From Riptortus pedestris (taxonomy: Eukaryota > Arthropoda > Insecta > Hemiptera > Alydidae), in assembly GCA_019009955.1 (NCBI GenBank), contig CM032228.1, positions 173,796,001 through 173,860,000 on the forward strand: a stretch of 64,000 bases of DNA, written 5' to 3'. Positions within the stretch are counted from its first letter, which is position 1; each line of letters begins with the position of its first letter. Shown here one piece after another: positions 1-12,914 of the stretch. The position numbers and the translations under genes were made by a program. The notes below the pieces were generated by a model. The model saw nothing but the letters and a program-made list of their open reading frames with translations, was not told where the DNA came from and made no database searches.

Positions 1-606
1 TATTCAGAGCATCATTAGCTTTAACTTTTCCGTCTTAAAGTGATCGTCTATTGATGCGATCCAAGAATCGACTCAATTTTTGGTATCTTCTTCAGGCGTG
101 AAGCGCAGCTTCAAATAAGTATTATTCGGAAGGAGAAATGTCTGGTCAATATGGCTGGTGGGGTAAGACATCCCATTGGCGCACTTCTAAAGTGTCCTTG
201 ACGACTTTTGCAATATGCAACTGAGCATTGTCTTGCTGAGAGAGTTTGAGGTTCAATGCTCGGCTCAACTGCATCAATTGTTGTTAGTAGCGTGACCCAG
301 TGATGGTTTCGTTAGCCTCGAATAGCTCATGGCAGATAACTCCGTGCTGATCCTACTCAAGATGCACAACATTATCTTTTTGCCATGAATATTCGGTTTT
401 GCCGTTAAAGTTGGTGTAAGGCCCGGCTTTACAAACGATTATCTGTGCTTTGGGTTGTTTTAGTGGATACTCTTTTGTCCTCTCCTCGATTCGATGTTAA
501 AAATCTTTCCACTTTTGTCTTTTCACCAGTAGTTCGCACGTGACGGTGTTCGAAATTTCGTAGCTTGAGTTCGTTCTCACCATATTTCCATGTTTTTGCA
601 CCTTGG
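1..606 (-). pseudogene. Degenerate mariner (Tc1/mariner) transposase relic
   Basis: Read on the minus strand, this stretch translates in shifting frames to recognisable mariner transposase pieces. In protein order these are KHGNM near 570, LLVKRQKWKDF near 490, GPYTNFNGKTEYSW near 400, HGVICHELFEANETITGSRY near 310, LSRALNLKLSQQDNAQLHIA near 220, and WDVLPHQPY near 155. A shifted frame near 35-75 reads WVDSWIAS. In mariners the DDN segment carries the second catalytic Asp, and it is kept here as QQDNA. The third Asp, normally in the PSDYHLF segment, appears as PSE followed by a stop. The first Asp (TGDE block) is not recognisable. Several in-frame stops (after RY, after PY, after PSE) and frameshifts make this an inactive copy. 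The C-terminal end runs off the left edge of the window. No TIR was identified on the upstream side. Confidence 0.85.
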
Positions 607-1444
607 TATTTTTCATCAGTTATAGGAGAGTAAGATTGTTAAAAAAATACCGAGCTTAACCAAAACGTGTTCAAAATAAAATTGTATGTGAAAAATTCTC
701 TACTTTTTCTTGTACCCGATTCTAAACTATCTAAAACGATATTTATGTATGTATGTATCAGAAACAAGCTCAGAGGTGATATTATTACCTTCGAGATCTT
801 TATCATTAGATGTGAGTGAAAAAAAATCAATGACAATGTGAATAAAATAGTGTTTATTCAATCCCATTCCTGACTTGATGTATTGTAAGTCGTATGAATG
901 AGGTCGATATTAGGGTGTTCCTGACGGAAAGTCGTTTAAAAGATAAATCGGAAGAGAAATTCATCGATAGATTCCTATTGTTAGGTCCGCGGCCCTGGGA
1001 AGAGCAGATAAAAGAAACCCATCTACTAAAGTGGTGCATGCATGTTTTCAATCACTAGCCCCGTCTTTTAATCTGATCTAGTCACTGATAGTGTCCACAG
1101 GCTCAACTCTTCTCGAGTCTAATGAAAGATAAGAAATTAGGGCATTTCATGTTTGCAGCTACCGAGGATTTAAATTAAAGGTCAGGCGAATGAAGTTTCA
1201 GATAAATAACCATGGAATTATACTACCACAGAAAATAAATAAGTAACTCTTTAAATATATTAAGTTGCCATCCACTGAGAAAAAAATATATTTCTTGGAG
1301 TGAGATGATGAAACATTTCTTTTCTAGAAAATTTTTCCATTGGGTTTGGTCACATGCCATAAAAAAACCTTCGTGAATCCTAAAATATGCTGTATCTGAA
1401 ATAAAGATTACATTGAATTAAACATTTATGTTATAAACATAAAC

Positions 1445-1448
<4 letters not shown>
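607..1448. other. Unassigned AT-rich sequence
   Basis: I see no gene or recognisable element here. The short open frames (63-65 codons) have no family signature. If the mariner copy retained its 5' TIR it should lie in the first 100-200 bp of this stretch, but I could not define it. Confidence 0.5.
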
Positions 1449-1533
<85 letters not shown>

Positions 1534-1590
1534 AGTGTGAGTTTGTCTGTTATCGCTCTAGCGGTCGCAAATTTAATCATTCTATTTAAA
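1449..1590 (+). repeat. (TA)n-(GT)n tract with short HLE core fragment
   Basis: A (TA)n tract (about 1449-1510) and a (GT)n tract (1511-1540) are followed by GTCTGTTATCGCTCTAGCGG and TCGCAA. That is the start of the HLE core found next to TA tracts elsewhere in the window (for example 29179 and 38475). No HLE 5' or 3' end is recognisable, so this is a heavily truncated or eroded copy. Confidence 0.6.
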
Positions 1591-3564
1591 ACTAATGATT
1601 AAGTTCTTTAAAAGCTGAAATCCGGAGGTTTTTGTTTTTGAAGAGTATGTTACCGGTTTAGTATCTTCCAAACTATTGTATAATTTACTCCCACCATAAT
1701 AAATGAAATATGATGATAAAAATGTCATATTTACTTAATGAATTATTTACGCAGAAAAATAACGATATTGTATTGGTAATTTTTTTTTTTTACCTCTTTC
1801 TTGAGTATTGAGTACATACGACGAGCAAGTATGATATTAATGAAACTTACAGATATATTGGTGTTTGGAACTTTTTATATGAAAAGATATCGACAATAAA
1901 TTAGCGTTTATACATTGTACAGGAGAAGCTCCATTAAAAAAATAATCTGTAGAAAAGCAATAACTGAGTTTTTTCCCCCAATAAGATGAATGAAACACTC
2001 GTTGTTTTTAAAAACTTTTTTATTGGGGAAGTAGTTTTGACCCGTACAGTGACGCCTCTCCAGAGGCACTGCCTAGTCACAGTTGAAATTTGACAGATGG
2101 AATAGACTGGCTGGGATTGCTCTGATTAAGGAAGTTCAAGCTCAAATTATGAAATACGTATTTTACCTTATTTCAATATAACCCTAATGTAGCCAGTTTA
2201 TTTTCGTGTCGAAAAGATTCTATAAGGAAGATAAAGTAATTTTCAGGTACTGTAGAGTAAAAAAAAAAGAAAGAAAATAATATTTGGAGGGAAGACTGAA
2301 TGCAGTCACCCTTGTGAATTGGGACCACTGGAGAGAGAGTATTTTGATGGTACAATATCCAGTTCGCCTAATTACACACATATTACAGAACATGTTTGTG
2401 TTTCATTACCAACATGAGGATGAGGGTGTTGCTGGGTTGGCCCGTCCGCGTATCACAGTACCGGCCACTGCCCAGATGTCTGCATACGTACACATCATTT
2501 ACAATACTATTCAAACCTCGATTTGCATCAAATTAACGCCCTATCTTGATGCACAACAGCTCTGTTTCCAATTGATTCTCCGAGATAACATCATTCTACT
2601 AATGATATACCTATAAATGTTTTTAGAAAATATTTTTAATTTATATAATAACTTAAAAAAGAAAAGTCTCATCAAAAACTAAATTTATTTAACATCCGTT
2701 TGAATCTGCTGAGCACGTTCAGTTTTTGGCTACATCCATCCATAAATCTCCATTTTTTACTGGAACAAATCAAGGTAATCAAATTATACAAATCGGTCTT
2801 AACAAAATGTCGCAGTTTTAAAATATACTTAATCTACCGCACGGTATTATTCATTATCTTATTGTTTTTGGAATAACGTTTTGTTTCTTTATACTAATTT
2901 TTTTGTCTAAGCAAATAAAAGCTTAAACTATTAAGTAAAGACATCACACATATTTTTTCAATAGAATGAATTAAAATTAAAAACTCCTTATTTAACGTGT
3001 TTAATTCACTCTGTATTTCTCCACTAGTTGTTTTGGGACCTATTTGTTTCTTCTCGAGAGTTAACTATCATTTAACTAATTAAAAATACAACTTTTTTTT
3101 ATATTCATATCTTCCCTAAAAATACAATTTTAAATAGAATGTACTTGATTTACACACACACACTTTAGCGATTTTTGTAGTATGATACTGCTATTGGAGT
3201 ATATAATTTTAAGTAAGATAAGGAAAAGAACCGCATGTATTTATTTCATAATTGTTACCCAATTATTTTGTCACATTTCAAGGAACTGCGGATTCTTGCT
3301 AATAAATGTGTCTGTATCATTTTCTTCATCCTTAAAATCTCTGTGCAAGCTTCATCCTGTTCCATGCCACTCTCATTCATTAATGATATTTATTCCTTTA
3401 CTCACCGGTTGCAGACGTCCATATATTAACATGTCGTCCAAAATCATTAATAATAAATATTTTTATTTTAATCCTAATAATTATTTTTTTTTTTATAGAT
3501 TCGCGATTAAATAACTCTAAATGTGTCTTTGAAAATAAAAAAAGGGAAGGAAAAGGTGCGTGCA
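1591..3564. other. Unassigned AT-rich sequence
   Basis: No gene recognised. A 110-codon open frame at 2284-2616 (+) has no motif and overlaps ordinary AT-rich sequence. The other open frames around 3182-3514 are equally featureless. Confidence 0.5.
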
Positions 3565-3732
<168 letters not shown>

Positions 3733-4011
3733 AGCGAGGCGAGGCGAGGGCAGATAAAGGAGAGGGGCGGTGTGAGAGTAGAAATTAAAAAACAACTTTC
3801 TTCCTTTTAGAGAAGTTGAAAATGACCTCTTTTGAAATGGAAATGAAAATAATAAAGAATCAAGTAATGACATTGAATCAATTTAGTTTTTTCATGGGCA
3901 TTTTAAATGGGTCTAATATCATTTTTAAAAGTACTTCGTTTTCCGTCTTTTTTTAACTTTTTTTCTCTCTTACAATGTTTCAATTAGGATAAGAAGCATC
4001 AAATATTCATT

Positions 4012-4014
<3 letters not shown>

Positions 4015-4058
<44 letters not shown>
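4015..4058. repeat. (TA)n microsatellite, not HLE-associated
   Basis: A clean TA dinucleotide run. The flanks lack both HLE boxes (GAGGTCCGTTC on one side, CTCTAGCGGTCGCAA on the other), so this tract is independent of that family. Confidence 0.9.
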
Positions 4059-4060
<2 letters not shown>

Positions 4061-5647
4061 ATATTAAGTGGCATGATGTAATACTTACAGTTTTTCATGG
4101 TTCCATCTTTATGTTCAATAAATATATTTTGCTAAAGGATATTTTGTTACTTTCAATATTATATTATTTTTGAAATATTCATAAATGACGACCGTACTAA
4201 ATTTCTATTGTTTAAAATGTACATAATTGAATTAGTAGGGCTACTTATTTGATTTATTCTATTGAAATTATAGGTTAGACGCATGTTAAGAAGCGTTAAC
4301 ATTATAATACTATTTATCTATATAAACAAAACTCTAGTTTGTCTCATTTTCTATTTCAATTCACCGGGATCATTTTTTTTTATATTCAAGTTAAGGCTAT
4401 TTTATGAACAATGGTAACAAAATTGTAAATCTGGTCTGACTGTCTGTTAGTCAAAAAGAAGCTCGGATGATTTCTATGGATTTTTGTCAACGTGAATGGC
4501 TCAATTCTAAGTGAAAATACATATTCCTCAATAACTTCGTAAATATTAGTTTTATCGAAAAAATGTAAAGAACAAATTGTTTTAGAATAACGATTTTGTT
4601 CCGACGATACGTCGTGTTCTATCAAAAAATCATAATAGAAGTGACACATGTTTTGCATCTGAGTTAGGGGAAAGAATATTGTTATATGTGCCATTTTATA
4701 CTTTAGCTAGATTTATTTGATCGAAAGAACGGTAATAAATTCGTCAATATTCGTTCACTAGGTATTCAAAATGTGATTAATTGTTTTGGCAATAAAAGCA
4801 TTATTTAGTACTTCCACAAATCCAATATTCATATTTTGACTGGAAACTATTCTTATATCAACTAACCTACGGATAACAGCATTCTAAATTTAAATTTTGA
4901 CTAACTGCTTATATTTTTCGCAAAACAAATAAATGACTCCACATTTACTGTACATGCACGGTATATGCGTTATTGCGGGGATATTTTCAAATCTTTATCA
5001 ACAGGAAACCATTTTTATTTCAACCAGTCAACGACCGGTCACACGGCCAGTAATGTAATAAATAAATATAATAAGTAGACTGTTACTTAGCGATTGGAGG
5101 TTTAATTTTAAATAGACATCCTGCCTCGAATTTTTCGTTTCAGGCGCTTTCATTGTTGTACTTGTAATGTTTCAACGGGTTCATATTTGCTTCTATATGT
5201 ATGTTGTCAAAATATATGCAAAATACCACCCATTACTAACTGCCGGTAGACCTCTGATCAGTGGATGTAAGAATTCAATTGATCATAGATATAAGCAAAT
5301 GAACTAGAATTATTTAATAATAAACATATGAATTACATTTGATATAGCATGTATGGGTATGTATGTGTATGTGCGTGCATTTATATGTTTACTTCCTCGT
5401 ACGAAGTAAAGTAAGTAATGTAATTAATCGCGAAATTTTAGGGTTTTTAGATTTTAAAGGAAGAACTTGTTTTCCTTAGCTTTAGGAAAAAAACCTTTAG
5501 TTTTACCATGTTGAAAAATCGTATAGCCATGATGAATAAATCCATGAATTATGTTCTATAACATTTTACGATCCGATGCATTCGAACGGAGATCATCGCT
5601 GTCAAATGAAATCCTTTTAAATAGAGAGCAAATCAAACATTTTATTT
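4059..5647. other. Unassigned AT-rich sequence upstream of the LINE
   Basis: Nothing recognised. A 102-codon minus-strand frame at 4386-4694 has no domain signature. Confidence 0.5.
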
Positions 5648-5660
5648 AATTAGAGTTCGA

Positions 5661-7467
5661 ACTTTCAGAGTGAGGATAGGTGTTGCTATATCAGATCTTT
5701 TTTGTCAGGAGAATGGAGTGCCTCAGGGAGGTGTGCTGAGCACAACATTATTCAATATAGCTGTGAACTCTGTAGTAAAATATATCCCTAAAGAAGTATC
5801 TTATTGCCTGTATGCTGATGACCTAATAATATACACTACATACTCATCACTTTCATACACACAAACATTAATGCAAGACACTCTTGATGAACTTTATAAA
5901 TGGTGTTCTGTCACTGGTTTCAAAATATCTAGTGAAAAAACTAAATATATTATTTTTACACGTAAAAGGAAATACGAACTACCTATACTTACACTGAACA
6001 CGACTCTAATAAACAAGACGGACAAACTCAAATTTCTTGGACTGACATTCGATAGAAAACTGACGTGGGTATCCCATTTAAAAGAACTCCTTGATAAGTG
6101 CAAAAAGAGTTTGAACTTATTGAGGATTCTTAGCAATACGAAATGGGGAGCAGACAGATGTTTAATGCTAACATTTTACCGTTGCTATACCAGGTCTTTA
6201 CTGGACTATGGATGTATAGCATTTTCATCAGCCAGCTCAAATGCCCTTAAAATGTTAGACACTATTCACTACACAGGACTGAGAATAGCAACAGGGGCCT
6301 TCAGATCAAGCCCTGTAAAAAGCCTATGTGTAGATGCTGGAGAGCCTCCATTAAAATATAGAAGGCGTATAATCAATTTAAAATTTATTTTAAAATGTAA
6401 AGCTTTAGACACACCTTGCATCCACACATTCTTAAACTATACACTACATATCAACAAACTCATAAAGAAAAAATGTAAACACAAACCACTTCTTATACGC
6501 GCATCAGAAAATTCCGCAGACTCAAACATTTTACAGACTCCTATGTACAACAATACTTTACTATCACTTCCTCCTTGGAGAGTAAATAACTTATATATTG
6601 ATTTAACCTTAACAAAATTTAATAAAAATGATCCCCTTTCTTCAAAATTTTACATGACTGCATTTAACTCCATTACTGCAAATAACCCAAACGCACTATA
6701 CACATTCACGGACGGATCCAAGACTGACTTTGGAACAGCAGCTGCTGCACTCATTGACGACCACACATATGCCAAAAGATTAAACTGCACATCAAGTATT
6801 TACTCAGCTGAACTACACGCTATACTCCTATCTCTAGAAAACCTCCAAAATGTTGAAAATCGCCAAATAATTTTATTTTCGGACTCTCTAAGTTCTTTAC
6901 TCTCTTTAAAAAACATATATTCCACTCATCCTATTATAACAAACATTTTTGAACACATTCAAAATCAACAAAATCACATAACATTGGTGTGGCTACCAGG
7001 ACATCAGAATATTGGACGAAGCACTGAAGTTGACATGCTCGCAAAACTAACGACAAAAAACACCAATACTGACATTAAAAAAATAACATCGGACGACCAT
7101 AAAAAAACTCCAAGAATGGCAACATGACTGGTTACTAACAGACAACAAACTGAGACAAATTAAAACTACAGTTAAGACATGGAGTGACAAATTTGAGGTA
7201 TTTACACGGAGAGACGAAGTAGTCCTTACGAGACTACGTATAGGTCATTCTTTCCTTACCCATGGTTACCTATTTCAAAAGAAAAGAATGCCTAACTGCA
7301 ATGTGTGTAATGCTCCGCTTACAATAAAACACATACTAACAGACTGCAAAAGACGTGACCATCTAAAGATCCCTCATGACTTACACGACTTACTTACTGA
7401 AGGTAGCCCACACATACCCATAATACTCCAACATTTACATGATATTAACATATACTCACAAATTTAG
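5661..7467 (+). pseudogene. LINE ORF2 fragment: RT (partial), RNase H, CCHC motif
   Basis: Numbered from the GTG at 5670, RT motif B reads NGVPQGGVLSTTLFN (residues 15-29) and the catalytic motif C reads YADD (48-51). The thumb follows with FLGLTFDRKLTW. A ribonuclease H domain lies in the last third: FTDGS (6709-6723), then SAELHA, SDSLSSLLSL and VDMLAK. Together these supply the usual Asp-Glu-Asp-Asp set, all present. The frame breaks at the seven-A run at 7101-7107 and stops at 7127. A one-base shift restores reading through to the stop at 7465-7467. That tail contains RLRIGHSFLTHGYLF and the zinc-finger-like CNVC-x7-H-x4-C, the usual C-terminal motif of these LINEs. With no N-terminus and one frameshift it is non-functional, but it has few other lesions, so the insertion is fairly young. 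Confidence 0.9.
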
Positions 7468-7540
7468 AATTGTTACATTTTAAAATCCTTTTTAATCCTT
7501 CTTAAATTAAATATTTTAAATTCCAGCTAAACCGTTTTAC

Positions 7541-7554
7541 TGTATGTTTGTGTG

Positions 7555-7589
<35 letters not shown>

Positions 7590-7690
7590 ATTTGCGCGTG
7601 TGTTTGTGTGTGCGTGCGTGTGAGTGTATGTGCCTGCACGCGTGTGTGTACGTGTGCATGCGAGAGTGAGTGTGTATGCATGTTTGAATG
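7541..7690 (+). repeat. (TG)n-rich microsatellite inside the LINE 3' UTR
   Basis: An imperfect TG/TGCG/TGTA tract lies about 75 bp after the LINE stop codon. It belongs to the element or expanded after insertion. The Cys/Val frame across it is an artefact. Confidence 0.85.
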
Positions 7691-8180
7691 TGTGATAAAG
7701 AAAGTGAGAGCATATGATTGTAAATATTTTAGGTGTTAGAAATCTTCATTTTATTTACATACTAATTTATATTTATTTGATTTTAGTTTAGTTTTTATCC
7801 ATTGAAATTATATAATTGTTTACGTAATTTTATTAGTCATTACAGTATTTGTTTTTGAACTTAATGTTTTGTTTTTATTTATTTATTTTATTTGTTATTT
7901 TGTGTTTATTGTTGTTTTTCGTTGTTTGGTTATTTGATTTCGTTCTATTATTTAGTTGAGTTTCATTTAGTTGTGTTTCGTTATATTGTTGCGTTCTGTT
8001 ATTTAGTCGAGTTTTGTTATTTGTTAGCGTTCTTATTTTGTATTATTTAATTTTTTCTTGTTTCTATTTTCATTTTGTATTTTGTTTATATAAATTGTTT
8101 TTGTTGTTTTTTATGAGCAATATCGCCTCGCTGCGAACGCTCCAAAATAAAATAAATAAATAAATAAATAATTAGAGTTC

Positions 8181-9621
8181 AATGAAATCAATCGGTACCC
8201 ACATCATATTTTATTTTGCTGTTGATGTTGCAGGACTTACAGAAAGGAATGTTTACTCTACGATGCTTCCATTTTTCTCCTGCTCTACATATATATTTTT
8301 TGTGAACAATCTTTAGATAGATGAATTTCCCTTGCAGAGAATGTTTTTAAAAAAAAATGAACAAGAACTCAGAATACAAGCTGACAAGAGTCTAAGAGTG
8401 TATTAAGAAAGTGAGAAATATAAAGGAAGAAAGCACTTTTGATTTGAGATCTTAGTTTTATGCCTCCTCCATTTGGAAGAGTTTGTACGTTCACACGATT
8501 TCATTATGTAAAGTGATCCGGGACTGAATAAAGAAGGTGAAAGAAAAAAAAAACGGGCTACTTTTACCCCAATTACCTAATGTGTTCTGAGTAAGGTCTC
8601 TATCGGCTCATCTAGAGTATTGGGATGAGATGGAGGCCAGATCGGAGGATCCAGTGTCCCTCGTATATTTCAACTTGGAACTGTAAATTTGGGTTCCTTA
8701 TCTCTAACCCCTACTACTTGACTTTTAAATCTACCTTTATGTTTATTGGGATTCGACACCAAATTATCTAGGGTGTTAACACTCAGAAGAAAACTGAACG
8801 TGTACTCTTAAATACCAACTAATTTCAACAAGAGCCTAGTTATTACTTTTAAAATAATCATATTCAGATAGATATTACATCATCATCACGCAATATAGAG
8901 CCATTGTCAATAACCTAATTAGTCATTTATCGAAAGCAATAAACTGTCATCTCATGTACTGTCGATAGACATCACTACCAGTTGTCTATTTCAGTTATAT
9001 GAATGAAATTAGAATATAAATGTACGATATTGAAATAGCTATTATTTGAATGCTTAGGTGCGAAGAGCTATTTCAGTTCTTCTCCTTTAGAAAAAGCAAC
9101 TATTTTTTTTTGCATCATGGCAAAATGATACGAAGATTCCTTCAAATAGCATTAAATGGCTGCCAAAACATCTGATTGGGGCAGCACATGACATCCTTTT
9201 ACTTCTACTTAATTAAATAAACGAAATTTTCAGTTGCATTTCATTTTAAACTGCTCAATATTCATGTTCCAATGAATTCACTGTTATAGAAAATTATTTA
9301 TGACATTTGATAAATACGTTTTCATAATAAACAAAAATGACCTTAAACAAATTTTTTGTATCATAATACGAATTGAAAGATTTGAAGATCATTATTTTCG
9401 CCCTCCTCTAAATCTGCTCTCGAGTTTTGATCAAAAGGAGAGGTGCACGATTATTTGTTACAACAATCCTGGACGTTTTAAGGCTAGTAGATTTTGATAT
9501 ATACGCTATAATTGCGTGCATTCATTTATACGTACAGACGGTCACGCAGAAACTTGTCAAAATGGAAACGGAGGATCAAGTTGAAATTGGAACTGAAAAT
9601 ATTACAATACTTCCTTTACTT
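8181..9621. other. Unassigned AT-rich sequence
   Basis: No gene or repeat recognised downstream of the LINE target-site duplication. Confidence 0.5.
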
Positions 9622-9644
9622 AAAAAAAAAAAAAAAAAAAAAAA
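9622..9644 (+). repeat. Poly(A) run of 23
   Basis: A pure A homopolymer. No retroposed sequence is recognisable upstream, so I do not call a SINE or a processed pseudogene. Confidence 0.9.
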
Positions 9645-11173
9645 CCTGTGCATTTTAAAAATGTTAACCGCCCATTTCACGTCACCTGTATCCTTTATAT
9701 ATATTTTTACGGTCATAAGTTGTATGTCAGTCTTTCGAGGTATATATGTGCTTTGAGCGTGTGTTATGTGTGCGCGCATGAGTGGTGGCCTGTTTTCTAA
9801 TAGTGAAAATACATTTTAACAGTGCCCTTTTTATATTTAACGTTAAAGATGGACTCATTCCTACTTATTCATTGCAATCGCATTTATAAGGAACAATAGT
9901 GAATAATAATAACTAACATTAAATATTGAAAGTTCTCAAGAAGAGAGTTAGTTGCGTTCTAAACTCATAACTTACAATTTATTTGTAGAATATGTGTGGC
10001 GTATTTCTTTTTCACATTTTCCTAAGTCCTGACTTGCAGGCATGATCTGGTTATTATGTTTTCTTCCAGCTACAGTACATTGTGAGACGTTCTTTGTTTT
10101 GCAAGGAAAAACATTTTATTAAACAATAATAAGTTAGCCCTCCTTTAGGATATCCGAGGAATCCAATTCGGTTGAATCCGCCTTTGACGTCCCTTCCAGC
10201 CCCCCCCCCCCTTCCAGCCCCCCCCCCCCCAGGAATTTATTCCTCCTTTCGACCGATACTTTTTATATCTCCCTTATTTCATCCCCAATATTGCCTCCTT
10301 TATGCTCCATGACCAATATCGCAGCTATTTGATTTGATCCGGTTAATATTCTAAAAACATGTCTGCTTCCATTGAGAGCCATATTATGAGGAGATTGTAA
10401 AACATGTTTTCTTTACAACAAGAATACAATTACACATCATGAAATAATTGGTTACTCGACTTAAAACAAAAATCCTGGCCACTTTTGGTGTCACATAAAT
10501 ATGGTGAAATTATATTATAATTTATAACCGAAAGAATAACTTAAGATGAGGTCTGTAAGACGTATCCTAATACTAATGGAATTTATTTTTGTGCTTCTGA
10601 GAATATTGATTTGGCTTTGCACTGGTTTATTCTTAAGCTACTTAGTTTTATTGCAAGTAATAACTGAAGTGCCAAGAGTTAAAAGTCAAGTCAAGTAAAT
10701 GACAGTACATAAGAAGTTGAGGTTCTGAGTACTCCAATTGTGGATTCACCTCTATGTGTATAAACAATTCAAGATACTTAGTATTTTTTGTTTACCTCAG
10801 TTGATGCAGTAAAAATTCATAATAATAATAATATGTGATTTTTTGGTTAAAAATGTAAGCAAATATAGTGTAAAACAAAAATTGTAATTTATTTAACAGG
10901 CTTAAAATGTATATTATTCTTTCCTAGCTTTCTAATCTTCTTGCAAACCCTCATCATTTAAAAAAGAATTCTGAATTCAATTTTTCTACTATATATACTT
11001 AACGATTACAACGTTTTTTTCCTTCTTTATTAACGAATGTAGAGACTGAAAGTATCTTACAGTCCAAAAGCCTTAAAGGCCAGAGTTAATATTTTCTCTG
11101 TGAACGTTAGAATTATAGGCTCCGTTCCAGTATATGAATGTGGCAATTTGGTATCTGATATTGTGTGTCTAGC
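9645..11173. other. Unassigned sequence with duplicated poly(C) block
   Basis: Mostly featureless. At about 10193-10230 the block CCTTCCAG plus 12-13 C is present twice in tandem. No gene recognised. Confidence 0.5.
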
Positions 11174-11185
11174 TATATATATATG

Positions 11186-11260
<75 letters not shown>
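11174..11260 (+). repeat. (TATG)n-(TA)n microsatellite, not HLE-associated
   Basis: TA and TATG units followed by pure TA. The flanks show neither HLE block. The Tyr/Ile frame over it is an artefact. Confidence 0.9.
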
Positions 11261-11265
<5 letters not shown>

Positions 11266-12914
11266 TTTTATTTTCTTTACTATTAGAAACCTTCTAGGTA
11301 TTAGCCTTAATGATTCGTACTAAGAGTTTGAAGTGTCATCTATCACCTTAAAGTACAACTCGTCAAACAAGAAGGACTAGAAATATGTGATCTCCAATAT
11401 ACTGCTTCGAGTATGGGATTAATAGAGGCTTCCATGTCAATCTGTAGACAAGGTTTAGGATTGTCAATGGCCTTATTCATCATAGAGGAGGGGGCTGTAA
11501 TATACTAATTTCATGGAAAGACACAAATATAAATTTTAGAAAATCTTTTACTGAACATAAATCATGGATTTTCCTTGGAATTAGAGTGATAAACAATGTA
11601 GTAAAAAATTAAAATCTTTATAAATTGAAAATTTTCATGTAACCAGGTGATTTAAAAATTCTGGCTATGAATTGAATTTTCTACTTTCTTGGATTGCCCA
11701 ATACAGAATGCAACGGAAAAGCCATCAAATTTCTTTTGAACCTCTTCTTTACTTAGGTCGACTACCAAAGAACCGAGTGGTTTTCCTCATAGAAGCGATC
11801 TCCTATTCTTGTTGTAGATGTAATATTACACCTTACTAAATATACCGAACGAGAACACCGTCACTACCCACAGAGCAAACCAAACGACAATTTGTACAGT
11901 TCAAAAGATACAAATACATAATTTTGAGTTCCATGAAATCGTGTAATATATTATTCACGGCTCGAAAATACGTTGTTTTATTATTATTCATTAGATTAAA
12001 GTACATGACTTTGTTCAAAACAGCTTCCTGGAATACTTTGCAATGGCACCTCCATATAAAATTCCTCCTTTTCATAGAAAATATTTTTGTATAGCGCTAT
12101 TAGACTTCATTTTTTCTACTTTATGTTGTCGTAATTGCTCACACATTTTAATTTATGAACCATACCAATAGATAATGAGCTATTGGTACAACAATTAGCA
12201 ACAGCATAGTATAATTATCATAGAAATCAATTTGTACTTATTATCCTTACTTTATTTCCATATTTTCAATAATTGGAATGTCATAGAATAACGATTCACA
12301 AGTAAGACTAAATTACAGTGTAAAATATTTTTATTAACTGAAGGTTAAAAAATCATAAATCATCAAAAATCATTTTGGTAATTTTACCAAAAACCATAAA
12401 TCATCTAGGAGGGGTCATGTTTAATAATATAATATATTGCACATTTAATAAAATAATGTATGTGCAATAAAAGAAAATAAGCCGCCAAAAAAAATCTTGA
12501 CTGAACTATTAGAAAAATGTACCCAAGAGACTCCTGTTAATTACAGAACTAGTGCAATTAAAAGAGCACTCTGCCGATCTAAATTTTGCCTTGGTGTACA
12601 GAGATGGCCTGGAAAAGAGTATTTACAAGATTATGTACTTGTATTTTGAGTTAGACAGATATTAGAGTAGACTTGGACTGGTATAAATTCCTGCAATATC
12701 TATAGTGGGGCGGAATGCAGGCTATCCAATGGTATATTGCTCTGTTACCAAATACTCGTCCAAACTATTAGCAATCTTACAAGTATGATTTCTCGCAATA
12801 ATCTACATTATAATAGTAATTTACTATCATCTGTGCTTTCCTCGCAGACTGAAGTGTGCTTCATATTCTCATGAGACACTAGTGTTATATGACACTATAA
12901 TATAAATACAAAAT
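11261..12914. other. Unassigned AT-rich sequence
   Basis: No gene, TIR or known repeat recognised. Open frames up to 79 codons on the minus strand are uninformative. Confidence 0.5.

Larger units (their letters stand above)
5659..8169 (+). mobile_element. 5'-truncated non-LTR retrotransposon (I-superfamily-like LINE)
   Basis: The copy is bounded by an 11-bp direct repeat, AATTAGAGTTC, at 5648-5658 and 8170-8180, which I read as the target-site duplication of one insertion. It enters mid-way through the reverse transcriptase domain: the frame is open from the first bases after the duplication and has no start of its own. The endonuclease and the first RT blocks are therefore missing, as expected for 5' truncation during target-primed reverse transcription. 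The 3' UTR holds a TG microsatellite and a T-rich repetitive stretch. It ends in an (AAATA)/(AAAT)n tail at about 8145-8169. RT followed by RNase H and a CCHC motif is typical of I-superfamily LINEs (I, Nimb, LOA, Outcast and relatives). The clade is not resolved here. Confidence 0.9.

Noticed and set aside
2284..2616. 110-codon plus-strand frame
   Set aside because: No motif, no splice or promoter context, ordinary length for chance frames in 64 kb.
7548..7739. Cys/Val-rich 63-codon frame, toxin-like in cysteine content
   Set aside because: Translation of the (TG)n tract inside the LINE 3' UTR; no signal peptide or cysteine framework.
8720..8760. GGGATTCGAC, like a reverse-complement tRNA B box
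   Set aside because: No A box at tRNA spacing and no cloverleaf; not a tRNA or a supported SINE.
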